From assembly GCA_017616915.1 (NCBI GenBank), contig JAFZXF010000099.1:1-34306 (forward strand): a DNA stretch of 34,306 nt, in the 5' to 3' direction. The position numbers and the translations under genes were made by a program. Shown in pieces: positions 8,537-19,607 of the stretch. The notes below the pieces were generated by a model. The model was given only the letters and a program-made list of their open reading frames with translations. It was not told the origin of the DNA and searched no databases. Position 1 is the stretch's first letter. Every line of letters starts with the position of its first letter. The DNA comes from Bacteroidaceae bacterium. GTDB lineage: Bacteria; Bacteroidota; Bacteroidia; Bacteroidales; Bacteroidaceae.

Positions 8537-9007
8537 ATGGAATATATGTCACAAGAGGGCTACGACAAGCTCGTAGAGGAACTCAGACAATTAAAGAGTG
8601 TGGATCTGCCACGCGCTAAAGACGCTCTGGCAGAGGCTCGCGATAAGGGTGACCTGAGTGAGAACTTTGAATACCATGCGGCGAAGCGCGAACATGCAAG
8701 GATTCTGGTCAGGATACGATTCAAGCAGAGGGTGCTGCAGTTCACCCGAGTAATTGATATGTCAAGACTTGGGTCCGATGCTGTGGGACTTCTTTCCAAA
8801 GTGGAGATGACTAACTTGAATAACAATTCCAAGATGACTTACACCATCGCCAGTCCGCATGAGGCAAATCTTCGTGAGGGCAAAATTTCCATCAAATCGC
8901 CCATCGCACAGGCTTTGCTGAACAAGAAAGTGGGGGAGGTTGTAGAAGTGCAGGTACCAGCTGGAACACTAAAACTACGCATTGAGAGCATAGAAATTGA
9001 AAATTGA
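8537..9007 (+). CDS. greA: Transcription elongation factor GreA
   Basis: A 156-residue Gre factor, which enters the secondary channel of RNA polymerase and triggers cleavage of backtracked RNA. The N-terminal coiled coil (about 1-75) carries the diagnostic tip EARDKGDLSENFEYHAAKRE with the acidic Asp/Glu pair in GDLSEN. The C-terminal FKBP-like part includes SPIAQALLNKKVGEVVEVQVP. The length is standard. ATG 8537 is preferred to the in-frame ATG at 8546 because AGGAAA lies directly before it. Its last codons and stop (TGA 9005-9007) fall inside a 7-bp repeat array. Confidence 0.95.
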   Translation: MEYMSQEGYDKLVEELRQLKSVDLPRAKDALAEARDKGDLSENFEYHAAKREHARILVRIRFKQRVLQFTRVIDMSRLGSDAVGLLSKVEMTNLNNNSKMTYTIASPHEANLREGKISIKSPIAQALLNKKVGEVVEVQVPAGTLKLRIESIEIEN

Positions 9008-9020
9008 AAATTAAGAATTG
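8993..9020 (+). repeat. Heptamer array (AGAATTG/AAAATTG family), 4 units, across the greA stop
   Basis: Units are GAAATTG, AAAATTG, AAAATTA and AGAATTG. The second and third units supply the last codons and the TGA stop of greA. The same family lies at 29379-29406. Confidence 0.8.
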
Positions 9021-9086
9021 GTAGCTAGTAGTCGGAAATTGAGCACTTTTCCGCCTTTATTTGCAGTGCGTTTGCGTTTTTTTTCG

Positions 9087-9094
9087 TAATTTTG
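9087..9094 (+). promoter_or_regulatory. -7 promoter element of tig
   Basis: TAATTTTG followed by C matches the consensus. TTTG motifs occur upstream at 9060-9063 and 9071-9074 but neither is at the ideal distance. The predicted leader to ATG 9161 is about 60 nt. Confidence 0.55.
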
Positions 9095-9160
9095 CACCCA
9101 CTTTTGGAGTATGTAACTTTATTTAAATCCAAGCATTAACATTAAACATTTAAGATACAC

Positions 9161-10507
9161 ATGAACATTTCTCTTGAAAGAGCCGACGGAGCGGCGTCTG
9201 GCAAACTGATTGTCAACATTGTGAAGGCAGATTATGAGGATAAGCTCGCTGCCGCATTGAAGAAACTCAAGCAAAGGGCCCAGATGCCCGGTTTCCGTAA
9301 GGGTATGGTGCCGATGAGTCTGATACAAAAACTTTATGGCATCGAGGCTAAGGCTGAAGAACTGCAGCACTTGCTGGCTGATAGCGTAAACAACTATATC
9401 AGCAACGAGAAACTTAAAGTCTTGGGCGAGCCGATGCTCAGCGAGGACAACGATCCCGCTGATGTGGCTAACAAGGATGACTTTGAGTTTAAGTTTGACC
9501 TCGCTTTCGCCCCCGAAGTTTCCGTTAAACTTGATGGTCGTACAACTGTGGACTACTACAATATCGACGTAGATGATGACACTGTTCAGAAGCAGATAGA
9601 TGGCTTCCGTCGTCAGAATGGACATAATGTAGATGCAGACACTTTCAGCGAGGAAGACCTTATCAAGGGTACTCTCAAGGAAGTAGGACCTATGCCTGAG
9701 CCCGTGAGCATTGACGATGCTACGCTGATGCCCAGATTCTTCGCTGACGATAAGCAAAAGGCTCTGTTCAAGGGAGCCAAGAAAGGCGCTGATATAGTGT
9801 TCTGTCCCCGCAAGGCATACGAAGGTCGCGATGCAGAGATGGCTTCGTTGTTAAAGCTCGACAAAGAAGAGGCTGTGAAGCACGAGGGTGAATTCACTTT
9901 CCATATTAACGAGATTAGCCACTTCGAGTTGGGAGAAGTCAATGAGGAACTGTTCCGCATGATATATCCCGAGGATACTCCGAAAAATGAAGAAGAATTC
10001 AAGGCACGCGTTAAGGCCGATGTAGAGGGTCAGTATCGTGAGGATTCTGACTTTAAGTTTATGCTCGATCTCAAGGAGGTTGCAATGAAGAAGGCTGGCA
10101 AGGTAGAACTTGCTGAAGACCTGCTCAAGAAGATGGTGCTGCAAAATGCCAAGACCGAGGACGGTCGCAAGCAGATAGAAGAGCATATCGATGAATATCT
10201 CAATGACCTGCGCTGGAGTCTAGTGCGCAATGAGCTGATGAAGAGTCTTAACGTAAAGGTTGATGATGCATGCATGATGGCTGCTGCTAAGCGTCTGATA
10301 AAGATGCAGATGGCCCAGTATGGACTTATCAACCTGCCCGACCAGCAGTTGGAGCAGTTTGCCGCCGAGCGCCTGAAGGACGAGAAACAGCGTGACCAGA
10401 TTGCCAACAGTGCCGTAGAGTCCGCTATTACCGAGGCAGCCAAGAAGGTGGTGAAGCTGAAAGAAAAGACTGTAAGCATAGCTGACTTCAATAAAATGTT
10501 TGCTTAG
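9161..10507 (+). CDS. tig: Trigger factor, ribosome-associated chaperone
   Basis: A 448-residue protein that binds ribosomal protein L23 at the exit tunnel and shields nascent chains. The N-terminal domain (about 1-115) holds the ribosome-docking signature PGFRKGMVP. The middle region (about 150-250) occupies the FKBP-like PPIase position but is poorly conserved, as is common in Bacteroidetes. The rest (about 255-430) is the helical chaperone arm, with ELAEDLLKKMV and a run of charged helices. It lies directly upstream of clpP and clpX, an arrangement widely conserved in bacteria. Confidence 0.95.
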   Translation: MNISLERADGAASGKLIVNIVKADYEDKLAAALKKLKQRAQMPGFRKGMVPMSLIQKLYGIEAKAEELQHLLADSVNNYISNEKLKVLGEPMLSEDNDPADVANKDDFEFKFDLAFAPEVSVKLDGRTTVDYYNIDVDDDTVQKQIDGFRRQNGHNVDADTFSEEDLIKGTLKEVGPMPEPVSIDDATLMPRFFADDKQKALFKGAKKGADIVFCPRKAYEGRDAEMASLLKLDKEEAVKHEGEFTFHINEISHFELGEVNEELFRMIYPEDTPKNEEEFKARVKADVEGQYREDSDFKFMLDLKEVAMKKAGKVELAEDLLKKMVLQNAKTEDGRKQIEEHIDEYLNDLRWSLVRNELMKSLNVKVDDACMMAAAKRLIKMQMAQYGLINLPDQQLEQFAAERLKDEKQRDQIANSAVESAITEAAKKVVKLKEKTVSIADFNKMFA

Positions 10508-10536
10508 ATTTATAACCCCTTAAACTCTTACCTGGT

Positions 10537-11217
10537 ATGATTAAAACTGATTTTGAGAAATTTGCCACAGGTCACATGGGCATCAACTCAATGGTGCTTA
10601 ATGATGTGGTAAGGAGCCAGACACAATACCTTAATCCCTACATTCTTGAGGAGCGTCAGCTCAATGTGACGCAGATGGACGTGTTCAGCCGCCTGATGAT
10701 GGATCGTATCATCTTTCTCGGTACACAGATTGACGATTATACCGCCAATACCCTGCAGGCACAATTACTCTATCTGGACTCCGTTGACCCGGAGAAAGAT
10801 ATTTCCATCTATATCAACAGTCCTGGAGGATCAGTAAGCGCAGGCTTGGGCATATATGACACGATGCAATTTATCTCCAGTCCTGTGGCTACCATTTGTA
10901 CCGGGATGGCTGCTTCAATGGCAGCAGTACTGCTAGTCAGCGGTACAGAAGGAAAGCGTACCAGTTTACCTCACAGCCGCATTATGATACACCAACCTCT
11001 GGGTGGAGTGCAAGGTCAGGCTTCCGATATAGAGATAACTGCCCGCGAGATTCAGAAACTCAAGCGCGAGCTTACACAGATTATCGCAACGCATGCTCAC
11101 AAGGACTACGAGACCGTACTCGCCGACTCTGACCGCGACCATTGGATGACGGCACAAGAGGCTAAGGAATATGGTATGGTGGACCTTGTGCTAGAGAAGA
11201 AAAAGATCGCTAAGTAA
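10537..11217 (+). CDS. clpP: ATP-dependent Clp protease proteolytic subunit
   Basis: A 226-residue serine peptidase that forms the tetradecameric chamber into which ClpX feeds unfolded substrates. The catalytic triad is visible: Ser in [13 protein letters not shown], His in [11 protein letters not shown] and Asp in [30 protein letters not shown] is the substrate-binding/oxyanion region. The N-terminal 30 residues or so precede the mature start and may be trimmed. It starts 29 bp after tig and stops 2 bp before clpX, so the three genes are probably co-transcribed. Confidence 0.97.
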   Translation: MIKTDFEKFATGHMGINSMVLNDVVRSQTQYLNPYILEERQLNVTQMDVFSRLMMDRIIFLGTQIDDYTANTLQAQLLYLDSVDPEKDISIYINSPGGSVSAGLGIYDTMQFISSPVATICTGMAASMAAVLLVSGTEGKRTSLPHSRIMIHQPLGGVQGQASDIEITAREIQKLKRELTQIIATHAHKDYETVLADSDRDHWMTAQEAKEYGMVDLVLEKKKIAK

Positions 11218-11219
11218 TC

Positions 11220-12461
11220 ATGGCTAAGAGTGTGAAAGACCGTTGTTCTTTCTGCGGACGTGATGCTTCGCAGGTGTCGTTGCTGATAGCCGGAGTTAAT
11301 GGATTTATCTGTGGCGACTGTGCCCGTAGTGCTTACGACATCGTGTGCAATGATGCCGGCAATAAGACAATGGAGGGCAGACCAACCTACACCACAGACT
11401 TTACCGAGGTTCCCAAGCCGAAAGAGATAAAGGCCTTTCTCGATCAGTATGTAATAGGACAGGACGATGCAAAGAAATGTCTATCGGTAGCCGTTTATAA
11501 TCACTATAAACGCCTATCGCAAGGGAGGACAAGTCAGGCGGACGATGTAGAGATAGAGAAGAGCAACATTATTATGGCTGGCTCCACAGGTACGGGCAAG
11601 ACCCTACTAGCCCGAACCATTGCCAAGCTGATAGGAGTGCCTTTCACTATTGTGGATGCTACTGTATTTACTGAAGCAGGCTATGTAGGTGAAGATATTG
11701 AGAGCATCCTGACTCGACTGCTACAGGCTGCCGACTACGACCAAAAGGCTGCCGAGTGTGGCATCGTCTTTATTGACGAGATTGACAAAATTGCTCGCAA
11801 GAGCGACAACCCTTCGATTACTCGCGATGTGAGTGGCGAGGGGGTGCAGCAGGGCTTACTTAAAATGCTTGAGGGATCAGTGGTAAATGTGCCGCCAAAG
11901 GGTGGACGCAAGCACCCCGATCAGGAGTATATCCACATGGATACCAGTAATATCCTGTTTATATGTGGCGGTGCCTTCGATGGTATAGAGCGAAAGATAG
12001 CCCAAAGGATGAATGCCCATGTGGTGGGGTATAACTCGGTGCAGCATGTGATGCGGATTGACAAGAACAACCTCATGAAATATATAATGCCGCAAGACCT
12101 CAAGTCGTATGGGCTCATACCTGAGATTATAGGTAGATTGCCGGTATTGACATATCTCAACCCGCTTGATAAGGCTGCGCTGCGCCGCATACTGATGGAG
12201 CCCAAGAACTCTATCATTCGCCAGTATCAGAAGATTATGCAGATGGACGGCGTAAAGATGGAGGTTACCGACGAAGCCTTAGACTTCATCGTGGATAAGG
12301 CGGAAGAATATAAGTTGGGAGCACGCGGCTTGCGCTCGATAGTAGAGAATATCCTTAGGGATGCATTGTTTGAGATACCTTCATCACACAAACAGGTTTT
12401 CCGACTCACTGCAGATTATGCCCGAGAACATCTGGACGAGAATATGTCGTTGACAGCATAA
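11220..12461 (+). CDS. clpX: ATP-dependent Clp protease ATP-binding subunit ClpX
   Basis: A 413-residue AAA+ unfoldase that recognises tagged substrates and threads them into ClpP. The N-terminal C4 zinc domain is present (CSFCGRD, then GFICGDC, residues 9-39). The AAA+ core has Walker [10 protein letters not shown], pore loop [10 protein letters not shown], Walker [11 protein letters not shown], sensor-1 region [14 protein letters not shown] and sensor-2 [10 protein letters not shown]. The length is standard. The start codon lies 2 bp after the clpP stop, suggesting translational coupling. A hairpin with a T tract follows. Confidence 0.97.
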   Translation: MAKSVKDRCSFCGRDASQVSLLIAGVNGFICGDCARSAYDIVCNDAGNKTMEGRPTYTTDFTEVPKPKEIKAFLDQYVIGQDDAKKCLSVAVYNHYKRLSQGRTSQADDVEIEKSNIIMAGSTGTGKTLLARTIAKLIGVPFTIVDATVFTEAGYVGEDIESILTRLLQAADYDQKAAECGIVFIDEIDKIARKSDNPSITRDVSGEGVQQGLLKMLEGSVVNVPPKGGRKHPDQEYIHMDTSNILFICGGAFDGIERKIAQRMNAHVVGYNSVQHVMRIDKNNLMKYIMPQDLKSYGLIPEIIGRLPVLTYLNPLDKAALRRILMEPKNSIIRQYQKIMQMDGVKMEVTDEALDFIVDKAEEYKLGARGLRSIVENILRDALFEIPSSHKQVFRLTADYAREHLDENMSLTA

Positions 12462-12495
12462 GGACATAAAGCTATTTTGGTGCTTAAAATTTGAA

Positions 12496-12550
12496 AAATC
12501 TACGCAAAAAAGGCTCTAATCAAACTTTTTTATGCGTAGATTTAATTTTT
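12496..12550 (+). terminator. Terminator after clpX
   Basis: AAATCTACGC plus an AAAAAAG extension pairs with CTTTTTT and GCGTAGATTT, with a small bulge and a 12-nt loop; a T-rich tract follows. It separates the tig-clpP-clpX unit from recQ. Confidence 0.75.
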
Positions 12551-12586
12551 TTTCCGAAAAATTGCTGTGGTTTGAAAATCTTGTTA

Positions 12587-12594
12587 TAATTTTG
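12587..12594 (+). promoter_or_regulatory. -7 promoter element of recQ
   Basis: TAATTTTG matches the Bacteroidetes consensus and lies 30 bp upstream of ATG 12625. A TTTG at 12571-12574 is too close to be the -33 box. Confidence 0.5.
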
Positions 12595-12624
12595 TTAGGC
12601 AGATTGAAAGTGTAACATATTTTT

Positions 12625-15243
12625 ATGAGTAGCAAGAAGGATATATACGCGTGCCTTAAACACTATTTCGGCTTCGACAAGTTTAAAGGTGACCAAGAGA
12701 AGGTGATCCAAAATGTGCTCGAGGGTAACGACACCTTTGTACTTATGCCTACGGGGGGCGGCAAGTCGCTATGCTATCAGTTGCCTGCACTCATGATGGA
12801 GGGAACCGCCATAGTGATATCACCTCTTATAGCGCTGATGAAGAATCAGGTTGATGCGCTACGTATGCAGGTGGAGGAGGAGAGCTTGGCTCATTTTATG
12901 AACTCCACGCTCTCACGCCAGGAACTGCAAGAAGTGCAGAATGATGTGTTGGAAGGGAGAGTCAAGATGCTATATGTGGCGCCGGAGACTCTTACCAAAC
13001 CTGGCAATAGCGAGTTCTTTAGCAAAGCCAATATCTCGTTTTATGCCGTTGACGAGGCGCACTGTATTTCAGAGTGGGGACACGATTTCAGATTTGAATA
13101 TCGCGAGATACGCCCTGCCATTAATATGATCACCATGAAGAAATGCGGCATCGCATACGAGGTGGTTGACAGATTCATGAAAGTTCATAAAAATGTGAGA
13201 GCCAGCCTTTTGGCCAATAGCTTTACGTTTGATGACTTCAAGATGATGGTCAAGTCTATATACCCGGAGTTTGCTGATCAGGATATTGATGATGAGTACG
13301 ACGAGTATGATGACGCTAATAACGCAGGTGCGGAAGCCGAGGAGAAGGTGAAATCCAACCCGGAAGATGCAGAGAATGTAAACGAGACTCTGTGGAATCG
13401 ATTCTATAATCTGATGTCGGCATACCTGCCTACAGACAGCAAGTTGATTGATGTCGACCAGTTGGATGAGTTGCTTACACATAAGGTGGATGACGAGGTT
13501 GTAAAACCCTTAACGGATGCAATGAGCATAACCGCCGGGCATCTACGTGATATACTCAAGGCTACCACTAAGCGTCCACCGATTGTGGCGCTTACAGCTA
13601 CGGCTACCGACAAAGTGCGCATCGACATAAAAAAGAATCTGGGTATTCTTGAGGCAGCGGAATACAAAAGTTCGTTCAACCGTCCCAATCTATATTACGA
13701 GGTACGCCATAAGACTAAGAATATCGATAAGGATATCATCAAATTCATCAACGAGCGGCCACGCAAAAGTGGCATAATCTACTGTCTCAGCCGCAGGGAG
13801 GTGGAGCGCTTGGCACAGGTGTTACAGGCCAATGGGATCAAAGCTGCTGCCTACCATGCGGGTATGGAGGCGCAAGACCGCTCTAAGACGCAAGATGACT
13901 TCCTTATGGAGCGTATCAAGGTGATAGTGGCCACTATCGCTTTCGGTATGGGTATTGACAAACCCGATGTGCGCTATGTGATACATTTTGATATACCTAA
14001 GAGCCTTGAAGGTTACTATCAGGAGACAGGGCGTGCTGGGCGTGACGGCAAGGAAGGATATTGTCTGGCATTCTATTCCCATAAGGACTTGCGCAAGCTG
14101 GAAAAGTTCATGGAAGACAAGCCGGTTAATGAACAGGACATCGGTCGTCAGTTGCTTAGGGAGACTGCAACATACGCAGAGTCTTCTGTCTGCCGTCGTA
14201 AGTTATTGCTTCACTATTTCGGTGAAGCGTATAAAGAGGCCAATTGCCATAATTGTGATAACTGTAAAAATCCTAAGACAAAAGTGGAAGCAAAAGACCA
14301 ACTTTGTAATGTTATAGAAGTCGTACAGATTATAAAAGAAAATTTCTCGGAAGACCATGTTATTGACATCCTGCTCGGTAAAGAGACCGATGCAGTGCTT
14401 GAGTATCGCCATAATGACCTTGAGTTGTTTGGTATCGGCGAAGGAGATGAACGTACTCTCTGGCAGTCGGTGATTAGACAGGGACTTCTGGCTGAATATC
14501 TTGATAAGAATAAGGAAAATCAAGGTTCGCTGCGTGTCACTGCTAAGGGAAAGAAATTCTTCAAGAATCCCGTTGATTTTACCGTGACCATTGATAATGA
14601 CTTCGATGATGACGACTCCGGTGATCCCGATGCATTTGGCGAGAGTAGCGCTCTGGATCAGGAGCTATTCGAGATGCTAGTAGACCTGCGTAATCGGGTC
14701 GCTAAGGAAAAAGGAAAACCGCCTTACATAATTTTCCAGGATCCCTCCCTTGAGGCGATGGCCACTACTTATCCCATAACCAACGAGGAACTTCTCAATA
14801 TCCCGGGGGTGGGTGCCGGAAAGGTAAAGAAATACGGTAAGGAATTTATTGCGCTAATCAAGCGCCACTGCGAGGAAAATGAGATTGAGCGACCGGAAGA
14901 TTTCCGTATCCGCACGGTGCCTAATAAGTCGAAATTGAAAATAAATATCATACAGAATATTGACCGCAAGGTTGATCTCGATGACTATGCTGAAGCTAAC
15001 CGTATAGACTTCGACGACCTGCTTGATGAAATCGATTCTATCGTATATTCAGGTACAAAGATTAATATTGACTATTTCGTAGAGGCCGTCATCGAGGAAG
15101 ACAAAATCCGTGAGATATACGATTACTTTGACGAAGCCGAGACCGATGATATCGATAAGGCCAAAGATGAACTTGGCGATGATTTCACTCGCGAAGAGAT
15201 AAGGCTTGTGCGCATCAAATATCTCTCGGACAATGCAAACTGA
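12625..15243 (+). CDS. recQ: ATP-dependent DNA helicase RecQ with a large insertion
   Basis: An 872-residue 3'-5' DNA helicase for recombination and fork repair. Motifs in order: Walker A MPTGGGKSLCYQ (41-52), ISPLIALMKNQ, DEAHCISEWGHDFR (143-156), VALTATAT (321-328), YHAGM (410-414), ATIAFGMGIDKPDVR and QETGRAGRDG (466-475). The RQC zinc site is CRRK, then CHNCDNC (Cys523, 541, 544, 547). An HRDC domain follows (about 655-735), then a C-terminal extension. Normally the DEAH motif is followed within about 25 residues by the TAT motif. Here about 148 residues (169-316) intervene, partly very acidic (DIDDEYDEYDD). The insertion keeps frame and resembles no domain I recognise. It is first in the run leading to guaB. 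Confidence 0.93.
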   Translation: MSSKKDIYACLKHYFGFDKFKGDQEKVIQNVLEGNDTFVLMPTGGGKSLCYQLPALMMEGTAIVISPLIALMKNQVDALRMQVEEESLAHFMNSTLSRQELQEVQNDVLEGRVKMLYVAPETLTKPGNSEFFSKANISFYAVDEAHCISEWGHDFRFEYREIRPAINMITMKKCGIAYEVVDRFMKVHKNVRASLLANSFTFDDFKMMVKSIYPEFADQDIDDEYDEYDDANNAGAEAEEKVKSNPEDAENVNETLWNRFYNLMSAYLPTDSKLIDVDQLDELLTHKVDDEVVKPLTDAMSITAGHLRDILKATTKRPPIVALTATATDKVRIDIKKNLGILEAAEYKSSFNRPNLYYEVRHKTKNIDKDIIKFINERPRKSGIIYCLSRREVERLAQVLQANGIKAAAYHAGMEAQDRSKTQDDFLMERIKVIVATIAFGMGIDKPDVRYVIHFDIPKSLEGYYQETGRAGRDGKEGYCLAFYSHKDLRKLEKFMEDKPVNEQDIGRQLLRETATYAESSVCRRKLLLHYFGEAYKEANCHNCDNCKNPKTKVEAKDQLCNVIEVVQIIKENFSEDHVIDILLGKETDAVLEYRHNDLELFGIGEGDERTLWQSVIRQGLLAEYLDKNKENQGSLRVTAKGKKFFKNPVDFTVTIDNDFDDDDSGDPDAFGESSALDQELFEMLVDLRNRVAKEKGKPPYIIFQDPSLEAMATTYPITNEELLNIPGVGAGKVKKYGKEFIALIKRHCEENEIERPEDFRIRTVPNKSKLKINIIQNIDRKVDLDDYAEANRIDFDDLLDEIDSIVYSGTKINIDYFVEAVIEEDKIREIYDYFDEAETDDIDKAKDELGDDFTREEIRLVRIKYLSDNAN

Positions 15244-15260
15244 TAAACTCAGAACTTTAA

Positions 15261-16751
<1,491 letters not shown>

Positions 16752-16769
16752 GCATAAACAACTGACAAA

Positions 16770-18230
16770 ATGAAGCAAGTAGCGGTATTGATGCTGGCGA
16801 CTCTCGTTAACCTGGCAGGGTGGAGCCAGACGCCTATTGACCCCGTGCTGATGACCGTGGCAGGATATCAGGTTACAAGAGCGGAGTTCGAGTACTCGCT
16901 TAATAAGAATTATGAATCGCCGTCGCAAGTTACTGAGCAGGAAATACGCGATTACGTTGACCTGTTCATTAACTATCGATTGAAAGTGCAGGCGGCGAAG
17001 GATGCACAACTCGATACACTCGCATCGTTCCGCAATGAGTTCCGTACATATCGGGATATGCAACTTAAAGCTTTTGTCTATGATTCGCTATATGCCGATT
17101 CTATCGCTCATGTGGTCTATGAGACTCTCAAGACCAGTGTGGGTGACAGTGATATTGTGAAGGTGTCGCATATTTTCCTGTATGTGCCGCAGAATTCCAA
17201 TATTGATTTTGTCAATAAGCAGAAGGAGCGCATAGATTCCATCTACGCGGTGATACAAACCATCCAGACAGCTAATGGAGGTATTCTGAACGCTGAAGAC
17301 TTTGCTGAGCTGGCTCGTAAATATTCGGAGGATGGGAGCACTGCTCAGGAGGGCGGCGAGCTTCCCTGGATAGGACCTGCTCAGGTGATACCCGAGTTTA
17401 GGGATGCGGCCTGGGGATTACGTCCGGGCCAATACTGCAAACCAATACTATCGGCAGCGGGTTACCATATTATATATATGCATCAACGCAAGCAACTGGA
17501 ACCTTTTGCGGAGAAGTGCCAAGAGATTATCGAACAACTTAACAAAAGAGGATTACGAGAGGATGCTGCTGAGCACATGATTGAACGCATGGTCAGCGAG
17601 AGTGGAGGCACCATGACTCGCGAGGATGTGATGCAAAAGGTGCAGCGTAAAGCCGTTGCAGAGAAACCGGAGTTGCAATATCTTATTGGGGAGTATTATG
17701 ATGGTCTGCTACTATACGAGGCAAGCAATCGTATGGTATGGGATAAGGCTGCCCATGACGAAGCGGGGCTTGAGGCATATTATCACGCTAATAAGTCAAA
17801 ATACAAATGGGACAGTCCGCATTTTCGTGGTTACACATGGCGTGCTAAGAGCAAGGAAATGGCGGCTCGCCTTAAGAAAATATTGAAGAATTGCAGCGCT
17901 GACGAGGGCTTGGAATTACTTAAGCAACAGCTACCGGAGGATTCCGTGAAGGCTGTCAGAGTACACTTTGGAGTGTGGCAGCGAGGCGAGAATTCACTGG
18001 TGGACTACTTGAAGTTCAAGACGGGTAAAGAGCCGACGCCAAACAAGGTGTTGCCCTATTATGGCGTGATAGGCAAGGTGCTTAAACAACCGAAGGAACT
18101 TATAGATGTAAGGGCTCAAGTGGTCAGTGACTATCAGGCCATGCGTGAAGCCGATTGGATTAAGGGATTGCGTAGCAGATATGACTATACGGTGGACGAG
18201 GATGTGGTTGCTACCGTAAATAAACATTAG
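16770..18230 (+). CDS. Periplasmic parvulin-type peptidyl-prolyl isomerase (SurA/PrsA-like)
   Basis: A 486-residue protein starting MKQVAVLMLATLVNLAGWSQ, a signal peptide probably cut after WSQ. An N-terminal chaperone-like helical region precedes one clear parvulin domain (about 130-245): VKVSHIFLYVP, FAELARKYSEDGST, GGELPWIGPAQVIPEF and AAGYHIIYMHQRK. The rest is helical and lacks an obvious second catalytic domain. Such proteins escort outer-membrane proteins across the periplasm. It is followed 6 bp later by a second SurA-like gene, so the two chaperones are made together. Confidence 0.87.
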   Translation: MKQVAVLMLATLVNLAGWSQTPIDPVLMTVAGYQVTRAEFEYSLNKNYESPSQVTEQEIRDYVDLFINYRLKVQAAKDAQLDTLASFRNEFRTYRDMQLKAFVYDSLYADSIAHVVYETLKTSVGDSDIVKVSHIFLYVPQNSNIDFVNKQKERIDSIYAVIQTIQTANGGILNAEDFAELARKYSEDGSTAQEGGELPWIGPAQVIPEFRDAAWGLRPGQYCKPILSAAGYHIIYMHQRKQLEPFAEKCQEIIEQLNKRGLREDAAEHMIERMVSESGGTMTREDVMQKVQRKAVAEKPELQYLIGEYYDGLLLYEASNRMVWDKAAHDEAGLEAYYHANKSKYKWDSPHFRGYTWRAKSKEMAARLKKILKNCSADEGLELLKQQLPEDSVKAVRVHFGVWQRGENSLVDYLKFKTGKEPTPNKVLPYYGVIGKVLKQPKELIDVRAQVVSDYQAMREADWIKGLRSRYDYTVDEDVVATVNKH

Positions 18231-18236
18231 CAGGAA

Positions 18237-19607
18237 ATGAAAAACACCAGATATATCCTTATACTAATATTTTCATGTGCTCTAGCCTGGCCGGCTGTAC
18301 AGGCACAGGACAATGTGCTTGACGAGGTAGTGTGGATAGTTGGTAATGAACCTATCTTGAAATCAGATATTGAGATGCAGCGTATTGCTGCAGAAGTGAC
18401 ACGGACACCCATCGAGGGGGATCCCTACGTCACCATACCCGAGGAGTTAGCCATACAGAAACTTTTTCTGCACCAGGCAGAGCTTGATAGTATAGAGGTG
18501 AGCGAGGCGGACGTGCAGAGCTATGTAGAGAGCGAGATACGTCGTCAAATCAATATTGCTGGATCTGAGCGCAGTCTGGAGACCTACCGCAACATGACGA
18601 TGAAGGAAATTCGCCGACAGGTTACGCGGCAGATGATAGACCAATACAAGATGTTGCAGGTGCGCAATAAAATTATCGGCAATGTTAATGTTACTCCTGC
18701 TGAGGTGCGCCGCTATTTCAAGGATATCCCCCGCGATAGCCTACCCGTGATTCCTACACAGGTCGAGGTGCAGATAATAAGCGAGACACCTTTGGTGACA
18801 CAGGATGAAATAGAGCGCGTGAAGGGAGAGTTGATGGAGTATGCCGACCGTGTGAATAAGGGTGAGTCGTTTGCCCTGCTCGCCCGTATGTTTTCAAAGG
18901 ATGGTAGTTCGCTGAATGGTGGCGAACTGGGATTCAAGGGTAGGGCAGAGCTGGTGCCTGAGTTCTCAAGCGTTGCTTTTGCGCTGACTGACCCCAAGAC
19001 GGTATCTAAAATTGTGAAGACCGAATACGGCTATCATATCATACAGCTTATTGAGCGTAAGGGAGATAAAGTGAATTGTCGCCATATCCTACGAGTACCG
19101 GAGCTTTCGGCTGAGGAAACTCGTAAGACTCTTAATCGCTTGGACAGTATTGCCAACGAGATACGCAAGGGAAACCTCGACTTCGATCAAGCGGTATATC
19201 GCTATTCGGAAGATAAAGATACTCGTTTAAACAATGGTCTGATGTCATATACCGACTACGAAGAAGGCGTTCAGACCTCGCGCTTCCCCATGGATGAGCT
19301 TCACCGCTCTTATCAAGACATAGCTATAGTCGTGGAGAAGATGCATATAGGTGAGGTGTCGGATGCTTTTACCATGCGTAGTCGCAGTGGATTGAAAACT
19401 TGTGCGATAGTTAGGCTTAAAAACCGCATACCAGAGCATAGGGCAGACATTACTGACGACTTCCAAATTCTAACTAATATCGTTAATGCTAAGCGTAGCG
19501 AAGAGATAGTGGATCAGTGGATTAAGGACAAAGTGGCCAGTACTTACGTAAGCATTAAGGACGATTGGAAGCGCACAGGATATAAATATAACTGGTTAAA
19601 ACAATAA
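18237..19607 (+). CDS. SurA-like periplasmic chaperone with two parvulin domains
   Basis: A 456-residue protein with a signal peptide ending near PAVQAQ. The SurA N-domain is recognisable by DEVVWIVGNEPILKSDIEMQ and PEELAIQKLFLHQAELDSI. The first parvulin domain (about 175-275) contains FALLARMFSKDGSS, GGELGFKGRAELVPEF and TEYGYHIIQLIERKGD. A second, degenerate one (about 280-385) begins NCRHILRVPELS and includes DFDQAVYRYSEDKDT. This is the SurA domain order, so assembly of outer-membrane beta-barrels is the likely role. AGGAAA sits before ATG 18237. Its TAA overlaps the ATG of the OstA-like gene by one base. Confidence 0.88.
   Translation: MKNTRYILILIFSCALAWPAVQAQDNVLDEVVWIVGNEPILKSDIEMQRIAAEVTRTPIEGDPYVTIPEELAIQKLFLHQAELDSIEVSEADVQSYVESEIRRQINIAGSERSLETYRNMTMKEIRRQVTRQMIDQYKMLQVRNKIIGNVNVTPAEVRRYFKDIPRDSLPVIPTQVEVQIISETPLVTQDEIERVKGELMEYADRVNKGESFALLARMFSKDGSSLNGGELGFKGRAELVPEFSSVAFALTDPKTVSKIVKTEYGYHIIQLIERKGDKVNCRHILRVPELSAEETRKTLNRLDSIANEIRKGNLDFDQAVYRYSEDKDTRLNNGLMSYTDYEEGVQTSRFPMDELHRSYQDIAIVVEKMHIGEVSDAFTMRSRSGLKTCAIVRLKNRIPEHRADITDDFQILTNIVNAKRSEEIVDQWIKDKVASTYVSIKDDWKRTGYKYNWLKQ

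Noticed and set aside
12496..12550. Riboswitch upstream of recQ
   Set aside because: A simple long stem with a T tract behind clpX is better explained as a terminator.
13129..13572. Intein or frameshift in recQ
   Set aside because: The segment lacks intein splice motifs (no Cys/Ser start, no HN end) and the frame is continuous without stops.
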